Shown here: piece after piece, positions 15,172-20,124 of the stretch
Layout: each line of letters starts with the position of its first letter
Position numbering within the stretch: the stretch's first letter is position 1
From: Methylothermaceae bacterium
GTDB lineage: Bacteria; Pseudomonadota; Gammaproteobacteria; Methylococcales; Methylothermaceae
Reading direction: 5' to 3'
Assembly: GCA_027024125.1 (NCBI GenBank)
Contig: JALVSV010000056.1
Location: 1-20,124 of the forward strand
Length of the DNA: 20,124 nucleotides
The notes under the pieces: model-generated
Told to the model about the DNA's origin: nothing
Databases searched by the model: none
The model's input: only the letters and a program-made list of their open reading frames with translations
Made by a program: the position numbers and the translations under genes

Positions 15172-15582
15172 ATGAACGAGTTTGAATTCACGTGGCCGGT
15201 GCGGGTCTATTATGAGGATACCGATGCTGGGGGTGTCGTTTATTACGCCAACTACCTGAAATTTTTCGAACGGGCGCGTACGGAGTATCTGCGCGCTCAG
15301 GGATTCGAGCAGGATAAGCTGAGGGGGGAACATGGCGTCGTTTTTGCCGTTCGTTCAGTCCAGGCCGATTACCGGCGGCCAGCCAGATTCAACGACCTGT
15401 TGGCGGTAAACTGTATCCTGACTGGCTATAAACGTGCCAGCCTGGAATTTTTCCAGCAGGTTCTCAGAGAAGAGGTGATTTTGTGCGAGGGAAACTTCAG
15501 AATCGCTTGTCTGGATGCGACTTCTTTTCGGCCTCGATCCATTCCAGAACCCTTGTGGAGGGTATTGCAACCCCATGAATGA
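15172..15582 (+). CDS. ybgC: Tol-Pal-associated acyl-CoA thioesterase YbgC
   Basis: A 136-residue hot-dog-fold thioesterase, the usual first gene of the tol-pal cluster. The N-terminus MNEFEFTWPVRVYYEDTDAGG closely follows the E. coli protein, which decides for the ATG at 15172 over an in-frame ATG at 15145; neither has a clear Shine-Dalgarno sequence. The catalytic Asp lies in YYEDTDAGGVVYYANYL, followed by FFERARTEYLR. It hydrolyses acyl-CoA or acyl-ACP thioesters in the cytoplasm; its link to Tol function is not settled. The stop overlaps tolQ by eight bases. Confidence 0.96.
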   Translation: MNEFEFTWPVRVYYEDTDAGGVVYYANYLKFFERARTEYLRAQGFEQDKLRGEHGVVFAVRSVQADYRRPARFNDLLAVNCILTGYKRASLEFFQQVLREEVILCEGNFRIACLDATSFRPRSIPEPLWRVLQPHE

Positions 15583-16240
15583 TTCCTTGCTAGATCTGAT
15601 CGTCAATGCCAGCCCGCTGGTGCAAGCGGTCATGGCGCTCCTGTTGTTGGCTTCTGTGGTGTCCTGGGCACTGATTTTTCGCAAATCCAGTGAATTGAGG
15701 GCTGCCCAGACTAGTGCCGATGCCTTCGAGTCCCGTTTCTGGTCCGGGATCGACCTGGCAGATTTGTACACTCAATTGGCCAAGGCGGAGACGGGTGGGC
15801 TGGAAAGTGTTTTTCTGGCAGGTTATCGGGAGTTCGCCCGCCTGTTCAAATACCAGCCGTCTCCGGCCATGTTGACGGAGAATACCGAGCGCGCGATGCG
15901 GGTGGCCATCAGCCGCGCCCTGGATGAATTGGATGATCGGTTGGCGTTTCTGGCCACGGTCGGTTCCACCAGCCCTTATATCGGTCTGTTTGGTACCGTT
16001 TGGGGCATCATGAACGCCTTCCGGGCGCTGCAGCATGTGCAGCAGGCAACTTTGGCGTTAGTGGCACCGGGGATCGCCGAAGCATTGATTGCCACCGCCA
16101 TGGGGCTGTTCGCTGCCATCCCCGCCGTGATTGCCTACAACCGCTATACCACCCGCATAGACAAACTGGGCCGGCGTTATGAACACTTCGCCGAAGAATT
16201 TCTATGCTTGTTGCAACGCAGGGCGCTCGATAAAGAATGA
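15575..16240 (+). CDS. tolQ: TolQ, proton-channel subunit of the Tol-Pal system
   Basis: A 221-residue inner-membrane protein of the TolQ/ExbB/MotA family. The first membrane segment is at ~15-35 (VQAVMALLLLASVVSWALIF). The conserved block TVGSTSPYIGLFGTVWGIMNAF gives the second at ~125-150, and PGIAEALIATAMGLFAAIPAV the third at ~165-190. With TolR it forms the proton-motive-force-driven motor that energises TolA. The ATG at 15575 gives the family N-terminus; GGAGGG at 15557-15562 is 12 bases away, slightly long. The stop overlaps tolR as ATGA. Confidence 0.96.
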   Translation: MNDSLLDLIVNASPLVQAVMALLLLASVVSWALIFRKSSELRAAQTSADAFESRFWSGIDLADLYTQLAKAETGGLESVFLAGYREFARLFKYQPSPAMLTENTERAMRVAISRALDELDDRLAFLATVGSTSPYIGLFGTVWGIMNAFRALQHVQQATLALVAPGIAEALIATAMGLFAAIPAVIAYNRYTTRIDKLGRRYEHFAEEFLCLLQRRALDKE

Positions 16241-16665
16241 AATCCTCCACCATCAGGCCTCGCCGTCGTCCCATGTCAGAGATCAACGTGGTGCCGTATA
16301 TCGATGTGACACTGGTGTTATTGATCATTTTCATGGTCACGGCCCCGTTGCTGCAGAACGGTGTCGATGTCAATCTTCCTCAGGCTCAGGCTAAGACGGT
16401 AGCCACCGAAGCCATTCCCCCCTTGATCGTGACCGTGGCCTCAGATGGCCAATACTATCTGAATCTGGATCAACCCAAGCAACCTGTCGCAGTGAAGACC
16501 TTATTGGTCAAGGTCAAGGCAGTTCTGCGTCACAAACCGCAAACCCAGGTGCTGGTAGCCGGTGACGACCAGGTTCCCTATGGTCGGGTCGTCCAGGTCA
16601 TGGCGGCCCTGCAACGGGCGGGAGTGGATAAGGTTGGATTATTGACGCGCCCCCCGAATCCATGA
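16237..16665 (+). CDS. tolR: TolR, motor subunit of the Tol-Pal system
   Basis: A 142-residue ExbD/TolR family protein with a short basic cytoplasmic N-terminus, EINVVPYIDVTLVLLIIFMV carrying the essential membrane Asp23, and a periplasmic domain ending in VLVAGDDQVPYGRVVQVM and GVDKVGLLT. It couples proton flow through TolQ to movement of TolA. The ATG overlaps the tolQ stop, and the stop at 16663-16665 overlaps the tolA ATG, so the three motor genes are translationally chained. Confidence 0.96.
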   Translation: MKSSTIRPRRRPMSEINVVPYIDVTLVLLIIFMVTAPLLQNGVDVNLPQAQAKTVATEAIPPLIVTVASDGQYYLNLDQPKQPVAVKTLLVKVKAVLRHKPQTQVLVAGDDQVPYGRVVQVMAALQRAGVDKVGLLTRPPNP

Positions 16666-17570
16666 AGCGCTCTTTCGGTTGGTGGCTACCTTTTCTCAAG
16701 TCCCTGGCTTTGCACAGTCTGTTGTTTACAGTATTGCTGCTACGTTGGCAGGGGGTGCCCACCCCTCGTCCAGTTTCCCCGCAGGAGCCTCCGGAAATCA
16801 TCGAAGCGGTGGCGGTGGACGAACGTCAGGTCCAGGAGGAATTACGCCGGATCGAGGAAAAGGAGCAGGCTCGCCAGGCGTATCAGGAGAAGTTGAAGCG
16901 CCAGCGTCTGGCTGAAGAACGCCGGTTACAGGAGATAAGGCGCAAACGACAGCTAGAAAAGAAACGCCTCCAGGCTCTGGCCGAGAAACGCCATAAGAAG
17001 GCTCAGGAAGAGGCCCGGCGTCTGGCGGAGTTAAAAAAGCGCCAGCAAGAAGAGAAGGAACGTCTGGCCAAGTTGGAGAGACAGCGCCGGGAGGCCGAGC
17101 GAAAGCGCCAGGAGGAGGCCAAGCGCCGCAAGGCAGCAGAAGAAAAACGGCGTCGTGAAGAAGCAGCCCGTAAGGCGGAGGCGGCGCGTAAGAAGGCACT
17201 GGAAGAAAAACGCCGTGCGGAAGCCCGGCGGAAGGCTGAGGCCGAAGCCAAACGTCAGGCAGTCCTGGCCCGGCAGAAAGAAGTCGACAGGCAAGTGGTA
17301 CGGGTGATCGGTAAAATCCGGCAACAAGTGGAAGGGCGATGGATCAGGCCGCCTTCGTATAGAACCGGTCTGTCCTGTACAATCCGCGTACGGGTGATTC
17401 CCGGTGGTGAGGTGGTCGATGCCCGGGTGATTCGTTCCAGTGGCAATGCGGCCTTCGATCGGAGTGCTGCTGTGGCTGTGCGCAAGGCTTCCCCCTTGCC
17501 GATTCCGGCTGACCCAGATGTTGCCGCCAGATTCCGTGAATTCAGTTTCGTTTTCAAACCTGAGGGTTGA
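16662..17570 (+). CDS. tolA: TolA, periplasm-spanning protein
   Basis: A 302-residue protein with one N-terminal membrane segment (~12-28, containing LALHSLLF, where the Ser-His-Leu needed for TolQR contact resides in variant form). A very long Lys/Arg/Glu/Ala coiled coil (~50-215) spans the periplasm. The C-terminal TolA/TonB-like domain (~210-302) carries VIGKIRQQVEGRW, VRVIPGGEVVDARVIRSSG and AAVAVRKASPLPIP. It transmits TolQR energy to Pal and TolB at the outer membrane. Start is fixed by the ATGA overlap with tolR. Confidence 0.95.
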   Translation: MKRSFGWWLPFLKSLALHSLLFTVLLLRWQGVPTPRPVSPQEPPEIIEAVAVDERQVQEELRRIEEKEQARQAYQEKLKRQRLAEERRLQEIRRKRQLEKKRLQALAEKRHKKAQEEARRLAELKKRQQEEKERLAKLERQRREAERKRQEEAKRRKAAEEKRRREEAARKAEAARKKALEEKRRAEARRKAEAEAKRQAVLARQKEVDRQVVRVIGKIRQQVEGRWIRPPSYRTGLSCTIRVRVIPGGEVVDARVIRSSGNAAFDRSAAVAVRKASPLPIPADPDVAARFREFSFVFKPEG

Positions 17571-17577
17571 GAGGTTC

Positions 17578-18870
17578 ATGATTTTTCCAGCATATCGTAG
17601 TTTTCTCGCGCTCATGATCTGGCTGGCATTTGCGAGCACGCCTCGTGCCGAGCTGGTCATTGAAATCACCCGTGGGGTTTCGGATGCGATTCCTGTCGCC
17701 ATCGTGCCTTTCGCCTGGGGCAGTAAGGGCGCTCCACCGGTGGACGTGGCGCGCATCGTGCAACAGGATCTCAATCGCAGCGGCCGGATAAAAGCATTGC
17801 CCGAACAGGACATGCTTACCCATCCGACCCGGCCGGACGCGATACAATGGCGGGCCTGGCGGGCCTTGGGACAGGATTATCTGGTCATCGGTCAGCTCAA
17901 CGAAACTGGGGCGGATCAATACGAAGCCCAGTTCTTCCTCTTCGATGTCTATAAGGGGGAGCAACTGGCAGGATATCGCCTGGCATCCCGGGGCCGTGAG
18001 TTGCGTCATACCGCACACCGGATTGCAGACATCATCTACGAAAAGATCACCGGGGAACCAGGGGCGTTCGCCACCCGAATTGCCTATGTTGCGGTCACTC
18101 AGGAAGATGGCCGCAGGATCCACCGGTTGCAGATTGCAGATGCCGATGGTTTCAATCCCCGTACCGTGGTGGTGTCACCCGAACCCTTGATGTCCCCCGC
18201 CTGGTCTCCCGATGGTAAGTCGATTGCCTATGTCTCTTTCGAACGCCGGCGTTCGGCCATTTACCTGCAGACGCTCGCGACCGGAAAACGGGTTAAAATC
18301 GCCGATTTTGCCGGAATCAATGGTTCACCTGCCTGGTCCCCGGATGGCCAATATCTGGCCATGACCCTGTCCAAAGATGGCAGCCCGGACATCTACGTGC
18401 TCAATCTGGTTTCGAGGCGTCTGACCCGTTTGACCCGCAGTTATGCCATCGATACCGAGCCTGCCTGGTCTCCCGATGGTAAACGTATCGTTTTTACATC
18501 CGATCGTGGGGGCAGCCCGCAAATCTACGTCATCCCGGCAAAGGGGGGCAAGCCACGGCGTCTGACCTTCGAGGGCGGGTACAACGCCCGGGCCTCTTTT
18601 TCCCACGATGGCAAGAAACTGGCCCTGGTGCATGGGGGCAAAGGGTATCGTATCGCGCTGCTGGACCTTTCCACAGGTGGTCTTTCGGTATTGACTTCAG
18701 GCCCCCTGGACGAATCTCCCAGTTTTGCCCCCAATGGCAGTATGATCTTGTATGCGACCCAGACAGAAGGTCGTGGCCAGTTGGCAGCGATTTCCGTGGA
18801 TGGGCGGGTGCGTCAGCGGCTTGCCACTCCGCAGGGGGATGTACGAGAACCGGCCTGGTCGCCTTTTTGA
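17578..18870 (+). CDS. tolB: TolB, periplasmic beta-propeller protein
   Basis: The 430-residue length equals that of E. coli TolB. The ATG at 17578 follows GAGG and gives a signal peptide (MIFPAYRSFLALMIWLAFAS, cleavage after PRA at ~31); the frame extends upstream inside tolA, but those codons are not part of the protein. The N-terminal domain includes VAIVPFAWG and DLNRSGRIKALPEQDM. The C-terminal propeller shows repeats of the type PAWSPDGKSIAYVS, SPAWSPDGQYLAMT, EPAWSPDGKRIVFTSD and PSFAPNGSMILYA, and ends at EPAWSPF. TolB binds Pal, and its mature N-terminus contacts TolA. It begins seven bases after tolA. Confidence 0.96.
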   Translation: MIFPAYRSFLALMIWLAFASTPRAELVIEITRGVSDAIPVAIVPFAWGSKGAPPVDVARIVQQDLNRSGRIKALPEQDMLTHPTRPDAIQWRAWRALGQDYLVIGQLNETGADQYEAQFFLFDVYKGEQLAGYRLASRGRELRHTAHRIADIIYEKITGEPGAFATRIAYVAVTQEDGRRIHRLQIADADGFNPRTVVVSPEPLMSPAWSPDGKSIAYVSFERRRSAIYLQTLATGKRVKIADFAGINGSPAWSPDGQYLAMTLSKDGSPDIYVLNLVSRRLTRLTRSYAIDTEPAWSPDGKRIVFTSDRGGSPQIYVIPAKGGKPRRLTFEGGYNARASFSHDGKKLALVHGGKGYRIALLDLSTGGLSVLTSGPLDESPSFAPNGSMILYATQTEGRGQLAAISVDGRVRQRLATPQGDVREPAWSPF

Positions 18871-18885
18871 CCAAAGGAGGAAAGC

Positions 18886-19455
18886 ATGACACGTTTGATG
18901 TTGATTGGATTGGTATTGATGCTGGTGACCCTGCCGGGTTGCCAACTGTTTGGTGGTGGGGAGAAGGAAGCAGGTGCGGAACAGGCTGCCGCTCAGGCTC
19001 CACCAAGTGCGGCCACCCAGGGTCTGGCGGCGGGTGAAGGAACGACCGTCTACGAGGTTCAGACCATGGGTTCAGGGGAAGCCTCCGGCATAGGGAAGGC
19101 TGGACCTGATGAAACCGGGATGATTGCCAAACGCACCTTGTATTTCGACTTCGACAGCGCCCAGGTGCGAGGGGAAGACATCCCGGTCGTCAAGGCCCAT
19201 GCCCGCTATCTGATGGCCAATCCGCAGCTGGTAGTCACCCTGGAGGGCCATACGGATGAAAGGGGTTCGCGCGAATACAATGTTGCCCTCGGCGAGGCGC
19301 GTGCCAAGGCGGTGGCCAAGCTGCTTGAGTTGAACGGTGTGGACCATCGCCGCATCCGTGTCATTTCCTATGGTGAGGAGAAACCCATGGCTCTGGGGCA
19401 CGATGAGGCGGCCTGGCAACAGAACCGCCGGGTAGAGATCGTCTATGGCGGTTAA
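18886..19455 (+). CDS. pal: Peptidoglycan-associated lipoprotein Pal
   Basis: A 189-residue outer-membrane lipoprotein. The signal peptide ends in the lipobox LPGC with lipidated Cys19. A Gly/Ala-rich linker (~25-80) leads to the OmpA-like domain: TLYFDFDSAQVRGED (84-98), LEGHTDERGSREYN (119-132) and ALGEARAKAV (134-143). Asp124 and Arg139 are the residues expected to hold the diaminopimelate of peptidoglycan. A strong AAAGGAGG at 18873-18880 lies five bases before the ATG, the best ribosome binding site in the operon, matching Pal's usual high abundance. Confidence 0.97.
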   Translation: MTRLMLIGLVLMLVTLPGCQLFGGGEKEAGAEQAAAQAPPSAATQGLAAGEGTTVYEVQTMGSGEASGIGKAGPDETGMIAKRTLYFDFDSAQVRGEDIPVVKAHARYLMANPQLVVTLEGHTDERGSREYNVALGEARAKAVAKLLELNGVDHRRIRVISYGEEKPMALGHDEAAWQQNRRVEIVYGG

Positions 19456-19459
19456 TCAC

Positions 19460-20124
19460 ATGGGCAAGAGGTGGTTGATATCACTGATGTTCCTGGTCAC
19501 GTCTGCTGCAGCAGGCGAAGACGAGCTGGAAAGGCGGGTGCGTATCCTGGAGCAACGCCTGTCGAGTCAGGCATTGATGGAGATGATGCAGCAGGTCGGT
19601 CAGCTGCAGCGCGAGGTGCAAACATTGCGTGGGCAGGTCGAGACTCTGGAAAATACGCTCAGGCAGCTGCGCGAAGGTCAGAAGCGCCAGTATCTGGATC
19701 TGGAAGGGCGTCTGCGACGGCTGGAAGGTGGGAACGCCCCTTCTCCCGAGGTTTCTTCCGGTGCCCCCTTGATCGAATCACCTTCTATGACAGATTCCAG
19801 CAAGCCTGAGGGGTCAGCTGGCGAGTACCAACCCAAAGCGGTCGAATCGGTTCAACCCGAAGTTGGTCTGACTCCCCCATCGGATCAGGCAAAACAGGCT
19901 TATCGAAAGGCCTATAACAAACTTCAGGCTGGCCATTTCGATGCCGCCATCACTGCGTTTACCCAATTTCTTCAGCAATATCCCCGGACTACGTTGTCCG
20001 CCAACGCTTATTACTGGCTTGGGGAAGCCTATTACGTGAAACGGGATTTCAACGCAGCCCTGGAGTCTTTTCGTCAGGTGGTCGAGCATTTTCCTTCCAG
20101 TCTCAAGGTCCCGGATGCCTTGCT
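19460..20124 (+). CDS. cpoB: CpoB (YbgF), Tol-Pal system coordinator, 3' end outside the window
   Basis: The frame is open from 19460 to the window end, giving about 221 residues. A signal peptide (MGKRWLISLMFLVTSAAAG) is followed by an N-terminal coiled coil (~22-85, heptad-rich, LEQRL...LEGRLRRLEGG) that forms trimers in the family. After a Pro/Ser-rich linker come C-terminal TPR units (AYNKLQAGHFDAAITAFTQF, ANAYYWLGEAYYVKRDF, ESFRQVVEHFP) that bind TolA. In E. coli CpoB coordinates PBP1B activity with Tol-driven outer-membrane constriction. An in-frame ATG at 19445, inside pal, is a possible alternative start; I prefer 19460 for the signal peptide. Confidence 0.93.
   Translation, partial: MGKRWLISLMFLVTSAAAGEDELERRVRILEQRLSSQALMEMMQQVGQLQREVQTLRGQVETLENTLRQLREGQKRQYLDLEGRLRRLEGGNAPSPEVSSGAPLIESPSMTDSSKPEGSAGEYQPKAVESVQPEVGLTPPSDQAKQAYRKAYNKLQAGHFDAAITAFTQFLQQYPRTTLSANAYYWLGEAYYVKRDFNAALESFRQVVEHFPSSLKVPDAL

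Noticed and set aside
16798..17813. Long reverse-strand frames opposite tolA and tolB
   Set aside because: They mirror the repetitive Lys/Arg/Glu/Ala codons of the TolA coiled coil and have no family features; the forward operon explains the region fully.

Overview
The window is gammaproteobacterial chromosome. Its two ends carry the conserved gene order yebC-ruvC-ruvA-ruvB and ybgC-tolQ-tolR-tolA-tolB-pal-cpoB, which in many gammaproteobacteria lie next to each other. A VPLPA-type PEP-CTERM protein implies an exosortase system elsewhere in the genome. Nothing here fixes the genus.

Layout. Positions 1-962 hold the 3' part of a coiled-coil protein gene. Positions 1235-4827 hold a tightly coupled forward operon for Holliday-junction processing (yebC, ruvC, ruvA, ruvB) with a ribulose-phosphate-3-epimerase-like gene hooked on by an ATGA overlap. 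A reverse-strand gene for a secreted GH99-like glycosidase (4788-6542) converges on it with a 40-base 3' overlap. From about 6.6 to 15.0 kb the ruvB-ybgC junction is occupied by accessory DNA, visibly more AT-rich in places. It contains a repeat element filled with an array of hairpins (6620-6955), a VPLPA-CTERM protein with its own sigma-54-type promoter and terminator (7029-7916), and a very large membrane protein ending in what looks like an ExoY/CyaA/edema-factor-type nucleotidyl cyclase domain (8377-12372). A coupled TPR/zinc-ribbon gene and two reverse-strand zinc-ribbon membrane protein genes follow, then a second, inverted and nearly empty copy of the same repeat (14918-15017). Positions 15172-20124 carry the tol-pal operon, cut inside cpoB by the window end.

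The most interesting material is in the accessory block. (1) Read on the minus strand, the hairpins at 6685-6903 present AGGGA in short loops. This is the sequence and structure recognised by CsrA/RsmA, so the array may be a CsrB/RsmZ-like sponge RNA. It sits between inverted arms that could close it with a long helix. (2) The second copy has the same arms with only one base between them, forming a 45-base perfect palindrome, so the pair looks like loaded and empty states of one repeat. (3) The 1331-residue protein is laid out like a receptor: cytoplasmic zinc ribbon, about seven membrane segments, periplasmic domain, an eighth membrane segment, coiled coil and cyclase. That is unusual for a cyclase family known mainly from secreted toxins. 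(4) Four adjacent genes encode five zinc ribbons with identical cysteine spacing.

How the genes work together: RuvABC resolves recombination intermediates. TolQRA-TolB-Pal-CpoB links the inner membrane, peptidoglycan and outer membrane during division. The accessory genes are probably unrelated to either and may form one signalling or effector unit built on zinc-ribbon modules, but that is inference.
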